Assembly (NCBI GenBank): GCA_011503125.2
Contig: WWBZ02000016.1
Coordinates: 620,001-684,000 of the forward strand
Direction of reading: 5' to 3'
Length of the DNA stretch: 64,000 nt
DNA from: Botryosphaeria dothidea
Taxonomy: Eukaryota > Ascomycota > Dothideomycetes > Botryosphaeriales > Botryosphaeriaceae
Made by a program: the position numbers and the translations under genes. Shown one piece after another: positions 33,259-43,810 of this stretch. Positions within the stretch are counted from its first letter, which is position 1; every line of letters starts with the position of its first letter. The notes below the pieces were generated by a model. That model searched no databases. It saw only the letters and a program-made list of their open reading frames with translations, and was not told the DNA's origin.

Positions 33259-34254
33259 ATGGCCTCCACGGCGGCCTCTTCCGCTGCGGCCATCCCCGCT
33301 GCCGATCTCGCCTCCTTCCACAAACATCTCCAATCCTCCACCCGGATCCTAGCCTTGCTGGGAGCAGGTCTCTCCGCATCGTCCGGTCTGCCCACCTTCC
33401 GTGGAGCCGGCGGGCTGTGGCGCTCCCACGATGCCATCAGTCTTGCCACCATGGACGCTTTTGAAGTGGATCCCGGCCTCGTGTGGCAATTCTACTCATA
33501 CCGGCGGCACATGGCGTTGAAAGCAAAGCCCAACCGCGCCCACCTCGCCCTCGCCGAACTCGCCAAGAAGAAACCAAACTTCCAGACCCTGAGCCAGAAC
33601 GTCGATGGTCAGTCTTCCCGACACCTCCTAAGCGATTCCCATACTAACCCACCCCACACAGGCCTCTCCCAACGCGCCGGCCACCCCCCCTCCCAACTGC
33701 ACCTCCTCCACGGCAACCTCTTCGACCTCAAATGCTCCTCCTTCTTCTGCACCCACACCGAAGCAAACAACCTCACCGACCCCATCGTCCCCGCCCTCGC
33801 CATCCCCACCGCCGCCGACACCCACGAGCCCATCGACCCAACTACCAACGCCGCGCGCGAACTCGACATCTCGGACCCGGCCACCGCCCTCCCCGAAGTC
33901 CGGACCGCCGACCTCCCGCGCTGCCCGTCCTGCAAGACGGGGCTGCTGCGCCCGGGGGTCGTGTGGTTCGGCGAGATGCTGCCAAAGGAGACGATAGCGT
34001 TCGTCGACGACTTCATCGCCGACAGCGACCGCATCGACCTGATCCTCGTCATCGGCACGAGCTCGACCGTGTACCCCGCCGCAGGCTACGTGGGGCGGGC
34101 GCGGGCCAAGGGCGCGCGGGTGGCCGTGATCAACGTCGAGCGGACGGACGCGCTGCAGGAGGGGGATTGGTTCTTCCAGGGGGACGCGGGGCGGATCGTG
34201 CCGGAGTTGCTGAGGCCGGTGGTGGGGGAAGTGGGAGATGGGGAGGGGTTGTGA
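33259..34254 (+). CDS. SIRT5-type NAD-dependent protein deacylase (class III sirtuin)
   Basis: Exons are 33259-33607 and 33662-34254, giving 313 aa. The 54-nt intron is a multiple of three, so an unspliced reading is also open. The NAD-binding GAGLSASSGLPTFRG lies at residues 35-49. The segment VWQFYSYRRHM holds Tyr79 and Arg82, matching the Tyr/Arg pair that gives SIRT5 its preference for succinyl, malonyl and glutaryl lysine. TLSQNVDGLSQRAG, the catalytic His in LLHGNL, and four Zn cysteines (C-x4-C, later RCPSCKTG) follow. VWFGEMLP and VIGTSSTVYPAAG complete the NAD pocket. An in-frame upstream extension lacks an ATG, so 33259 is chosen. Predicted location is mitochondrial or cytosolic. 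Confidence 0.9.
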   Translation: MASTAASSAAAIPAADLASFHKHLQSSTRILALLGAGLSASSGLPTFRGAGGLWRSHDAISLATMDAFEVDPGLVWQFYSYRRHMALKAKPNRAHLALAELAKKKPNFQTLSQNVDGQSSRHLLSDSHTNPPHTGLSQRAGHPPSQLHLLHGNLFDLKCSSFFCTHTEANNLTDPIVPALAIPTAADTHEPIDPTTNAARELDISDPATALPEVRTADLPRCPSCKTGLLRPGVVWFGEMLPKETIAFVDDFIADSDRIDLILVIGTSSTVYPAAGYVGRARAKGARVAVINVERTDALQEGDWFFQGDAGRIVPELLRPVVGEVGDGEGL

Positions 34255-34584
34255 GAAGGAGATGGTGGTTAGAAAAAAAGGGGGGAAGGGGGATGGTTTC
34301 TTTTTCTTCCTTGCTTTTTTTTTTTGCCGGTTGTGCTGATCGGGGAATGATCAAAATACGGACGGCCCTGAGCGGCGATGTGGAGTATCCGATCTAGCAT
34401 ATGTGAGAAACTTCGGTCATTTAGTAGCGTAGAATGTCGTATGTAATTGGCTTGTTCTATGGCGCACAATGATCCTAGGGTCGATCGAATTCAATTCAGG
34501 TGATGAGTGGGGGCAGGTCGCATGGATCATGACATCTCAGCTGTTGATGACAACATATGTATTTGACCAGCACGATATACCGAG
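34255..34584. other. Spacer between sirtuin gene and LINE
   Basis: 330 nt, including the likely 3' UTR with a T run near 34313-34325. No gene seen. Confidence 0.5.
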
Positions 34585-34598
34585 TCAGGAATAATATA
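34585..34598. repeat. Target-site duplication, left copy
   Basis: TCAGGAATAATATA, 14 nt, identical to 37473-37486. The flanking bases differ on both sides, so the match ends exactly there. Confidence 0.85.
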
Positions 34599-37472
34599 GA
34601 TAGATAAATTCATTTCTTCCCGATATAGCTCCCTTACGGGTCTATGCGGGGCTGGCTATCTATAGTTATTTTACTCGAGGGGGAAAACCTTATCGCCTGG
34701 CAAAAACCCCTCCTTTCTATCTAGGCCTGTTTATCCCTACTAGTTCTGTTTTTCCTTCTTACCGGTAGCGGCTGCTATGGCAGCCCTATATTCGCCTACT
34801 AGCCCTACCCCTTTAGTCCTTATCCTCGTAGTTATCCGGGTCCTAGTATTCCCGGTGGTCCTCCTAGTTCCTCTTCCTAGTTATCCTTCTAGATTAGTTC
34901 CCTAGCTAGACTAAACTGACTAAGCAGCCCTAGGCGTAGGAACTAGCCTATTACTACTTTGATCCCCTTCTTTATTAAGAGGAGAGAGTAGTAGTCCGTG
35001 GTCCCTACCCTTTAGAGTATCTATATTCTACTCTATTAGAAGTAGGGGTAGAAGAGAAGGATATACTTTAGGGTTTATCTATGCTAGCCGTATAGATAGG
35101 TAGGACTAGGGTGCCCTAGTACCTTGCGCCTTAAGAGGAAGTCCTCTAGTCTAATATACTCTATACGTAGTAGGATGGCGAGTGTACTCTATAGCTTAGA
35201 TAGTTCGCTATAGATTTATCTAATTTTTAGGTTCTACTATATACTTTAGACTACTAGCTTATCTTATCTTCTCTAGCTAGTAGACTTTATCTATCTCTCC
35301 TTCTACTTATTCCTATATACTATACGTAGCTTCGTTCGCTCTAGGAGACTCTAGTAGGTATAGTAATAGTACCTCTTAGAAGGGCTAGGTTAAGATTAGC
35401 TATAGTAGCTATCTTAATTAGGTTATCCGCTAGGGTATAGTATATTAGGGAGGTTATACCTCCCTAGATAGAATAGTAGAGGTTAAAGTCCCCTAGGAGG
35501 ATATACTTCCCTAGTTTTCTAAGAACTTCCGGTAGAAGAGATAGGGTTTTTAGAGCTATACTAGTATAAGAGGCTAGCGGGGGATTATAGTAGTTATAAA
35601 TATAGATTATACGTATCTTAGTAGTAAGGGATAGTATAATAAGATCTAGTAAGTAGACTGTTGCTTACTAGGAGTCGGGGGTAATAGCCTTACTTATAAA
35701 GAAGTAGGTTCTTACCGTCTTCTTCTAAGGGAAAACTATATAGTAGGTAGGATATCTTACTATTATCTTTACCCTCGGATTCCTCTAGGGTTCCTAGATA
35801 GCTAGGATATAGTAGATTTTTAGATCTACCTCCTTAAAGAGCGGGAGTATTACCCTATTCTTACTCTTATAGACGTTATACTATACGATAGAGAAAGCGC
35901 CTATATCTAATATTAACTTTCTTTTATCTCTAAGTTAGGCTACGAGGGAGTTAGTAGTATAGGCTGCGAGGCGGAGGAAGTTCCCGCGGGCTTCTCTCCC
36001 GAGGTATACTAGGAGCTATTAAGTCCGGTAAACCGTATTTAGTTAGGAGGCGGGGGGCGGCTTAGGTCCCTTGGCCTGCCTAGCCCTCTCTTAGCCGGCT
36101 CCTCCTCTCTAGGCCTCTTCCTTAGCCCGACCGTTAACTAGTTAGTTTAGGGCTATATCTTAGCTATAGGGTATCCTACCCTATACCTCTCTAGAGCCGC
36201 TAGGCGGGCCTAGATGGCCTTTGCCTAGCGGGCTCTACGTGCTAGGCAGGCGTTGCTCTAGGCCGTATGCTTTTATAAGTAGTTTATATACTATATTTTT
36301 TCCTTAGGGCACTCTTAGGTATTATATACCTCTATATACTAGCTATACTTATTCTCCCTTCTATAGTAGGTAGAGATATAGCTATAGTCCTAGCACTTAA
36401 AGTACTAGGTTACTATAAAGGCTATACTATAGTATTCTACTATATAGAGCGTATAGTTACTAATAAGTTCTTTAGTAATAATCTAGTTAGCTGCCTCGGG
36501 GTCTATAGTGCTAAGAATAATCGCTAAGTAAGTTTTCCCCTCTGGGAGCTTCCTCTTTAGCTAGGCTAGCTTACTAATACGTAGTCCTAGGTGTAGAGAT
36601 AGATTCTAATCCTAAAGGGTTTGGGCGGCCTGGGGATCCTTGATGTTAATACCTTTAAGGGGGACGTTATGGACTAGCACTGAGTAGAGCTGCTGGTTAG
36701 GGCGGACTTCCCTGCCCAGTCTTATAGTCTATTCCTAGTCCTGGAGGAGGGCTGCTCTGGTCTAAGTATCAGGCACGAAGAGCTTAACGTCTCTACTAGG
36801 GAGCTTCTTAGTAGCTAGCACCTTTTTACACGCTAGGCTTTTCCCTGCCTGAATCTTCTTAATAATAGCCTCATTAGAGAGGTTGGCGACCTCCTATCTA
36901 TTCGTCTTATCTGGGAAGTGTAGGGTAAGCTTAGTGGTGGCCGGGGGGGTAGGAGGCTTTAGGACTACTCGGGCTACAATATTAGCCTAGCTAGGCACTG
37001 CGGGCGTAGGGGTAGTCTAGAGTCGGCTAACTATCTTCTGGACTTGCTGCACTTCCTTAAGGATATCCTTAAGGCCTGGCTCCTTGGTAGTCGCCTCCTG
37101 GTAGATAGTAATATGATCCTGGAAGATTGTCTTGGCAATGTCGAGAAAATTTTTCACCTGGCTGGAGAGGACTGAAGGGAGGCCAGCGGATGCTTGTAGG
37201 GCTTGGAGGAGGGTGTCTGCTGTTTTTGAGGCTCTTTCAACGTATTCTACGCTGTACTGAGTATTCTGCGGTTTATTAGGGGTGCGCTGTGGTTGGGTAG
37301 AGGTGGTCACTGGAGGGGGCTGTTCGCCCCTTCCTGCGGCTTCTACATCAACCACAACGCGGCTGCAGCTGCTCTGAGTGGTATTTCGAGTCTCGCTGGG
37401 CCTAGGAGAGTCCCTGGGGCCCTCTCCCGGCGCCGTAGCTTGGGGTCGATTTTTTGGCGTGGTCATGTTTTT
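34599..37472 (-). mobile_element. RIP-mutated, internally deleted Tad-type LINE (non-LTR retrotransposon)
   Basis: 2,874 nt between two 14-bp direct repeats, read on the minus strand. The 5' end begins AAAAAACATG, so the first ORF starts almost at the terminus. ORF1 (gag-like) is followed by degraded coding sequence in which Trp codons read TAG and many Gln codons are stops, the RIP pattern. An apurinic-endonuclease domain is still readable (LLGDFNLYYSI, with GTITIPTR further on). Directly after it comes a piece resembling the LINE polyprotein C-terminus (LLRIEYIRLEDFLLRRKV, then HPSPTYLYG). The reverse transcriptase, which normally lies between them, is missing. The 3' end finishes in a short TATC-rich tail. 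The element is dead. Most of the AT-rich sequence between 34.6 and 36.6 kb reflects RIP. Confidence 0.85.
37017..37466 (-). pseudogene. LINE ORF1 (gag-like) 5' part, 149 codons
   Basis: Starts at ATG 37466 (MTTPKNRPQATAPGEG), seven nt inside the element's 5' end. Composition is normal, not RIP-affected: Pro/Thr-rich, then a coiled-coil-like segment (YVERASKTADTLLQALQAS, LKDILKEVQQVQKIV). It stops at a TAG that fits CAG to TAG, after which stops are frequent. It is the only part of the element with a preserved reading frame. Confidence 0.7.
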
Positions 37473-37486
37473 TCAGGAATAATATA
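37473..37486. repeat. Target-site duplication, right copy
   Basis: TCAGGAATAATATA, identical to 34585-34598, flanking the 5' end of the LINE. Confidence 0.85.
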
Positions 37487-38101
37487 CGGTGTGTTAAATT
37501 TCAGGACTGGCTATTGCTTTGAACGTAGCGGAGAGCATATCAACTCCAAAGAAACGATTCTCCCGTTCGCTGAGCGATCATTTGAGACCCTTCCTTCTCT
37601 CTTCCAGGCATCTCGAGCTAACATATGATAGCCCTTGTATCAGTGAGTGTGGTAACCACATCAATGAAACCACCACCGATCATGAACGCCATTCAACCAT
37701 GATCCGAAGATCGGTTATATGACAACAATCCTCTCTGTCGAAAATGACTAAAAAGAGACCGTAACACCAGCGGTCCAAATCCTGGAAGCATTCGAATTTG
37801 CAAGAAAGTGAGTGTGTTGTGCAAACCGTCAACATCGTCATGAATGAAGCTGAATTGACTGAAATCAAAGAAATGCGGGGGGACTTATAACCCGTACTTG
37901 CGCCGAAACACGTTTTCGCCGTTTTCCCTGTGGTTTTTGTCCCAGTCCCACTCGAAAATGAAGATCCATGTGGTATTGTCCCAAGTTGGCCAGGTCCACC
38001 ACCGTAATGATACGATGTGGACGGAACCGTTAAGCCGAAGCGCCGTTGAAGATGATGCCCAAGAGTTGTTCGTTTCCAGTATGATACATGTCTAACCGCG
38101 A
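37487..38101. other. Intergenic, 3' side of yap1
   Basis: 615 nt with normal base composition. One 141-codon minus-strand frame (37680-38105) overlaps the yap1 3' end and has no family features, so it is not called as a gene. Confidence 0.5.
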
Positions 38102-40103
38102 TCATGCCTTGTCAGGCAATCTCTTCAGGGCAGCCTCGACATCCTTACTATCGACAACGACGCCACTCTCCGAGCAACGTGCCTTGGCGCGCAGCTCCGT
38201 GCAAAGACCGTCGATATCGATAGAACCGTCCTTGAAATCAGGGCGATTCTGCAGCTTGTCCCTGTAAACTTGTTAGTATCACACACGCTTTGACCACTGT
38301 GCGAGTACACTTACCATATCTTGTGACAGCTGAGGAGCGAGTTAGGATCATCGCCAGGAACGACCTCCTCTTCATCACCATCTTGTATCTTTTCGATGCT
38401 CTCCATGGGGTTGTTCTTCGACACGCTAGGACTTTGGCCATCAAAGTTGAAGGGACTGCCAAAGTCTGCTGTGGGGAATGCATCGTTGAAGAAGCCTCCA
38501 GTGAAGTCTCCCTCGCCAACAACAGCGGCCTGAGGCTCACGGTAGTCGCCAAAGAGTGTCGGATTGAATTGGTTGTTGTTTTGAGAGGCCAGCCAATCAA
38601 TGCCGAAACTGTCGGTTGAATTGGAATTTGCGGCCGCGGGAGCTGGCGTGCCGTTAGACTGGGACATGGCGCGAGGGATTGGGTTGCGAGGGTTGCCACA
38701 GGCCATGTTCAACTTCTCGCAAAAGCTCGTCTCACCTTCGGCCACTGCACAGGAGAGCCCCTCGCCCTGAGTGTCGTTTGATTTGTCGTTGCCAGGCGAG
38801 TTATGGCTCGGCTCTGGTGAAGTGCCGCATGACGAGTTGGCACCGTATTGCGAAACAGATGAAGCAGAAGGAGAATCATTGGTGGAGTTGGAATGACTGT
38901 TGAACTGAAAAACCCGTTGGGGACCAGTAGAGCTTGAGGTGCTGCCACGTGCGCTGGTAGTGCCGTTTGGAAGGCCGTTCAGATTAGGAGAGTTGTACAT
39001 GTCAGTTCCGGAAGCCGGGGACGCCTTATCCGACCGTGCGCCATTCTGTTGGCTGGTAGGGCTGACACTTCTTCCAGCACTGCTTTGACGCGCCAGAACG
39101 CCTGGAACAGAGTTCTGGTTTGCTGGCTTGGCCGCTGTTGGGCTGTTCTTGTCGCCGTTTGCAAGCGATCCGTTATTGAAAATCTGAGAGCCGGGAAGAG
39201 CACCGAAGCGAGGGAACTCAAATTGGAAGTTGCTTGAGGGAGGAGAGTTATGAGACAGAAGCGAGGGGAATCCGGAGGGCACTGTTGGCCTGGACATGCC
39301 AGTGCTGTTGAGCGACAGACGCTTGCGATACTCACGAAGTTCCATTTGGAGCCTCTCCACTTGAGCGCGGAGGAGGCCATTCTCGTGGTTCGCAGCGTCA
39401 GAGGCCTTCTGCAGCTCACCGACCTTGGTTTCCAGGTCCTTCAGATGCTTCTCCTTCCTTTCCCTGAAAGCTCTCTGAGCAGCCCTGTTCTGAGCTTTGC
39501 GTTTCTTCCGCATGTTAGTGTAAATCCTCAAGAGCGCTCGAAAGAACTCACGGTTGTTGGCTCAGAGGTCAGGGGCTTCCTGCCGGGCTTCTTGGCGGTC
39601 TTGTCATCGCCTTCTCTGCGCTTACCGCCACCCTCTCCATCATCCTCGTTGTCATCGCCCGGGCTCTTCCGTTTGTCACCAGTCTCGATATCATCATCAG
39701 CGGAGCGTTGCGTCGGGGACTTGTTGTGGTGGCCTTGGTCTGGGGACTTTGACTGATCACCGGGAAGGCTGCCGATCAGAAGGTCGCCGGTATCATTGGG
39801 ATCGAATTCGAATGTCCCGTCTCCATCGAGGAAGTCGGCATAGGGGCTCTCATCAAGGTTGAAGTTGCCAAAATCCGCACCGGCACCGTCTTGCGGAAAA
39901 AATGTGGGGTCAAGGCCGTCTAGGGAGAACTGTTGTTGCTGGTTCGCGTCTGCCGGCTTCGCAGATTGGCCGGCGGGGTAGTTCGATGGCTTGCCCGGAT
40001 GAGCGTTAGGATTATTGGAATTGAGAGCAGCCATGAGGAGGTCCTGCTGGTTGGGGGAGAGGTAGAGATGGGAGTTGAATTGGTTGTTGCTAGTGCCCGC
40101 CAT
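38102..40103 (-). CDS. yap1: AP-1-like bZIP transcription factor, Yap1 type (oxidative stress)
   Basis: Exons are 40103-39552, 39504-38315 and 38261-38102, with introns of 47 and 53 nt; 633 aa. The N-terminal region is acidic and Gln/Asn-rich. The bZIP begins at the exon 1/2 join with KRKAQNRAAQRAFRERKEKH, the Yap-type basic region, followed by leucine heptads. The n-CRD holds Cys in SSCGTSPEPS, LSCAVAEG, SFCEKLNMACGN. The c-CRD is SLLSCHKIWDKLQNR and GLCTELRAKARCSESG, overlapping the Crm1-type nuclear export signal. In other fungi, disulfides between the two CRDs hide the export signal under peroxide stress, so the factor stays nuclear and induces antioxidant and efflux genes. All key cysteines are present. 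The PDR transporter at 45212 is a plausible target only by analogy. Confidence 0.95.
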
Positions 40104-41420
40104 TGCGATAGTTGAAACCGCGGAGCGGAGGCGGCGAGAGCGGGCAAGATGGTCAGCGACGGCGTCGTCAGTGGCGATATGGCAGACGCGGTCCAGAAGC
40201 TATGCGACAGCGATGGGTGACTGATTTCCCGCGAGTAATGTCAGCACCAGGCGGCAAGGTGGCTGGATCGAAGAACAGCGCCCTGCGTCGGTCTTGGGGC
40301 TGAAGTTAGTGACGGCGGTCAAAGCTACAGTGCAGGAAGGCAGGGTCGCAAGCGACAGTCGCCTGGCGCATGGCAAGCGGTAGGGGCAGGGCATGCGTGC
40401 TCCGGCGTCACGCGGTGGGAAACAGCAGTGTAAAAGTCACAATGATGAAATGTCGGGCGGGCGAGGCTGCTGGGGCGGGCTCACCTCCGGCTTCCCTGAG
40501 ACCCTGCAGACCGCGCACACTTTGGTCTCGGCAGGACTGCTGCGGCGTTCTCTTGACACGGCTTTGGAGGCGACAGCGGGATAGTTTGCGGATGTTGCGG
40601 ATGGAGTGAGGTGAAGGTGGCTCGGAGGGGATGGGTCAGTAGCGCAGGTCAGATCAGATTGTTCTGGGCCGCAAGAGGGATAGCACCAGTCGTCGAGCCC
40701 CCGCCGTTCCAGCAAAGCCCCCCGGCGTTCCAGGGCTGGGATTGGTGGATAAGAAGGGTGATCGGAGCACTGGTCAAGGAACAAGTGCGGGAAGCAAATG
40801 GAAGGCGAACTCGGCTTCGGCCACTTTTTGCTTATGAATCAAGGCGGCACGGGATTTGCTGAGCAAGTAAGGCTGAGGCTGCAGAACAATGCTGCTGCCC
40901 TTCGCTATAATACGGCTGGGCAACGCGTCCCGGTCGCAGTATGACTGCATGCACGCCGAAGACGCCCGCGTTAGCTGCGAAATCGCGTGCTGGGGATCAG
41001 CTTCTGACATCACCTCGCCGTCTTCGCAGGCAGCGATGCGCCATGAGTCAGTGGCCTGGCGGTGGAGGGCCTCGTATGGCAGGTGTCTGCAACGCGCTAC
41101 AGCGGAACGTGATCCGGTGCCCCAAGCTGGATTACTAGTCAAACGGCTGCCAGATTCGCCGCGCACGTGACGGGCCGAAAGTTGCGTTTGCATTATTTTC
41201 GGCTGCTTATCGATCGGATCCGCGTCTGGCGTCGCGCTGCTGCCACGCTCTGTTCCTGACCTGACCGCGCGCTCCGCCAACGCGCTCCACCTCCTCCTTC
41301 GTCATCGTCGCTGCACCCCCCGTCGCGGCCAAGCCACAAATCCACCTGCTCCCTCTCCGCAAGCGGTAACGTGTGTCCGTAGCAAGCCTTGCGCGCCGCA
41401 CGTTCTAGGAACTGAACACC
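40104..41420. promoter_or_regulatory. Divergent promoter region, yap1 / spf30
   Basis: 1.3 kb between divergent starts (40103 minus, 41421 plus). GC-rich, with several short frames that could act as upstream ORFs in a long yap1 leader but have no independent support. No perfect TTACTAA Yap site was seen. Confidence 0.4.
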
Positions 41421-42385
41421 ATGAGTAGCGCTATCCAGGAGCTGGAGGAGTCCGTCAAGGACTTTGCCAGGCAGGTAAGGCCTCCCACTGCGTCTCATGA
41501 CCCTTGAAATCCCTACTGACCTCCATCCAGCTCGAGGAAACCAATGCTAAACTTGAGGTTGAGCCCGAGAACTCTGGCCTCCTCGAGCTCAAGGCCGAGC
41601 TAGAGGCCGGCATCGAAACCTTCGAAGGCTTGCTTGAGGAGGAAAAAGCGCGCGCCCCTGCCCCGAAGCCCCCATCGCCGCCGCCCGCCAAGGAGAAATG
41701 GTCTAAGGAGAACCATCCGGCTTTCAAAAAATCTGCCGCTCCCCCCGCCGACGACGAGCCCGCTGCGCCAGCCTCCTATAAAGTCAATGATATCGTGCTT
41801 GCGAAGTGGAAGTCCGGCGACAAGGCGTTCTACCCGGCCAAGATCTTGAGCATCACCGGATCCTCGACTGCCCCCAATTACCATATCAAGTTCACCCAGT
41901 ACAATGACACCGAGACGCTTGCCGCACACGAAATCAAGCCCATCTCGAACGAGTCCAAGAAGCGCAAGGCTGATGGCTCTCCAGTCACTCCGACCACGCC
42001 CACTGCTCCTGTCACCTCTGGCGTTATCTCCGCTGCCGCGAACATCAATCCGGATCTCGCTAGCCAGGTGAAGAAAGAGCCCAGCAAGGTCAGCGATGGT
42101 CCCCCCAAGCCGGCCAAGATACCTCGCAAGGTGAAGGCAAACAAGGAGCTGGAGTCGAACAAGAACAAGTGGCAGCAGTTTGCGGCCTCGGGCAAGGGCA
42201 TGAAGAAAAAGGAAAGCATGTTCCGCACTGGCGCTAGTGTCACTGCTCGTGGTGAGTGTTTCCCTCCCCGGAAGTTTATCTGGTTCTAATGGCATCCAGT
42301 TGGATTCACGGGCTCCGGTCAGGAGATGCGCAAAGACCCCACGCGTAGCCGCCACATCTATCAGACGCTTGACGACGAAGAGTGA
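41421..42385 (+). CDS. spf30: Splicing factor Spf30 (SMNDC1) homolog, Tudor domain
   Basis: Exons are 41421-41474, 41531-42251 and 42300-42385; 286 aa. The N-terminal coiled coil (LEETNAKLEVEPEN, LLELKAELEAGIETFEGLLEEE) is followed by a Tudor domain (YKVNDIVLAKWKSGDKAFYP, YHIKFTQYNDTETLAAHEIKP). That domain binds symmetrically dimethylated arginine on Sm proteins. The basic tail holds the family-specific block KWQQFA, KKKESMFRTGASVTARVGF, TGSGQEMRKDPTRSRHIYQ. Human SPF30 is required for tri-snRNP joining of the spliceosome; nuclear. The final intron (48 nt) splits the VGFTGSG block, so the unspliced frame would lose the conserved end. Confidence 0.9.
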
Positions 42386-43714
42386 AGAATTGCAGGTTCT
42401 TGAAGAAAGGAGTTGATTTGGCGAATGGAGTCTGGATAAACGGGGCTGGGCAAAGGAATTCCCACGAGTATCCCATTTTGACTGTTACGCTAGGATTGAT
42501 GCTAATCCGTGGTTGCAAGGCCTATGGCCCTTGGCCATATAGGTGCATAATGGTGACAGTACCTGCGCCACATGGATACGGACCAGTTGCGAACTTCAAA
42601 CATGTTCGACTGTACCATATGGTCCAGGCGTATACAGAATCGAGAAAAGAACTTAAGTCCATTTTGTTGTGCTTCGACGAAAAGGAATCGTTAATCTGAC
42701 GGGCATCATCGGTGTCACTTAGGCGCGCTCACACGACACCGTTTTTCGTGGTCAGTCTGCCCTGATCAATGGGTGTTTGACAAAATTCGCCCGGAGGCAC
42801 CATCCGTGAATTCAGAAAAACCGTGCGGCTATACCAGCGGCCCAGAGCGTCTCAAACCCCCCAACAGATAACCCGGCCGTGTCCGTTCATGCATTGCACC
42901 AATGTCAATCTTTGGTATCACGATCTCCTTGAGTCACAATTATGTGCACTCCGGCTATTGGGAAACTGTTGGCCTACGGATGATTCTTTCTTATTCAAGT
43001 GCAATCCTTGACGACGCCAAGCCACATCTAATTGACCTGATCTTCATCCAATCCTACACTGGTAAAGGAGTAAGTGAATATCTCCAAGGTCTTGTCGTAT
43101 AATGAAGAAGTAAGTAAGTAATTGAAGGTGGGGCCTGGATGAATTATTTGTATATTCTCCTATGATCCTACGCACAGGGCCCGTGCCGCAAGCCCTCTTC
43201 ACTTCGCCCTCTGTTGGTATTTAATAAAGTCAACTTGCACGATACCACCTACCGGCTTGGACGTACTCCCTATTGCTTTCGTTTCCTCCTATGAAGCTTA
43301 TATATGGTCGCTTTAACGTTTGTTTGGTCGTAGCGGGTACCTGTCGAATGTTTTCTCTCAGCACTGATCTCTTGCCCATGCGCCTACTGGGAATGAGATG
43401 TCCCGACAGTAAGGAAAGACCGTTTTCAATCATCGATCAAAACTGAGCTATCTCCCGGACGCCGCAAGTTTCGTCACCTTACTTCTTCGACAGCGCACGG
43501 TCCAGGTAAACTGAGAGCCTGAATCCAAACTTTTACACATTATTACTTAACGTTCTCATAGCAAATTTGAAGCAGCGAAGCCGCGCAAATTCCTCTTGTA
43601 GACTGAACATAACCTTCCAAAGGTAGCTTCACGCTCACATCGCGGTATTCTGCCTCGCCGCGGTATAGATATTGTTCCTGCTGCTGACCTTACCAGAACA
43701 ATCAGAAATATATA
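42386..43714. other. Intergenic, no supported gene
   Basis: 1.3 kb between spf30 and the tRNA. Several 60-105-codon frames are present but none has motifs, plausible splicing or signal peptides. Confidence 0.5.
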
Positions 43715-43788
43715 GCGATGGTGGTGTAGTTGGTTATCACGTCAGTCTAACACACTGAAGGTCCTGGGTTCAAGTCCCGGCCGTCGTA
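43715..43788 (+). tRNA. tRNA-Val (anticodon AAC)
   Basis: 74 nt, no intron. Acceptor stem GCGATGG/CCGTCGT with two G-U pairs; anticodon stem TCAGT/ACTGA with loop CTAACAC (anticodon AAC, reading GUU); T arm CTGGG-TTCAAGT-CCCGG. Discriminator A at 43788. The next three genomic bases happen to be CCA. The B box GGTTCAAGTCC is intact. Confidence 0.95.
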
Positions 43789-43806
43789 CCATCTGATTGG
43801 CTCTTC

Positions 43807-43810
43807 TTTT
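43807..43810 (+). terminator. RNA polymerase III T-run after tRNA-Val
   Basis: TTTT, 18 nt beyond the end of the tRNA, the first run of four T. A longer T run follows near 43848. Confidence 0.5.

Noticed and set aside
34599..36600. AT-rich, CTAG-rich sequence considered as a centromere-like or regulatory region
   Set aside because: Reading on the minus strand shows LINE endonuclease motifs with Trp codons turned to TAG, so RIP decay of a transposon explains it.
37680..38105. Minus-strand 141-codon frame downstream of yap1
   Set aside because: Overlaps the end of yap1 in another frame, no motif, poor protein composition.
40437..40784. 115-codon minus-strand frame upstream of yap1
   Set aside because: Pro/Ser-rich, GC-driven frame in a promoter region; at most an upstream ORF, with no support.
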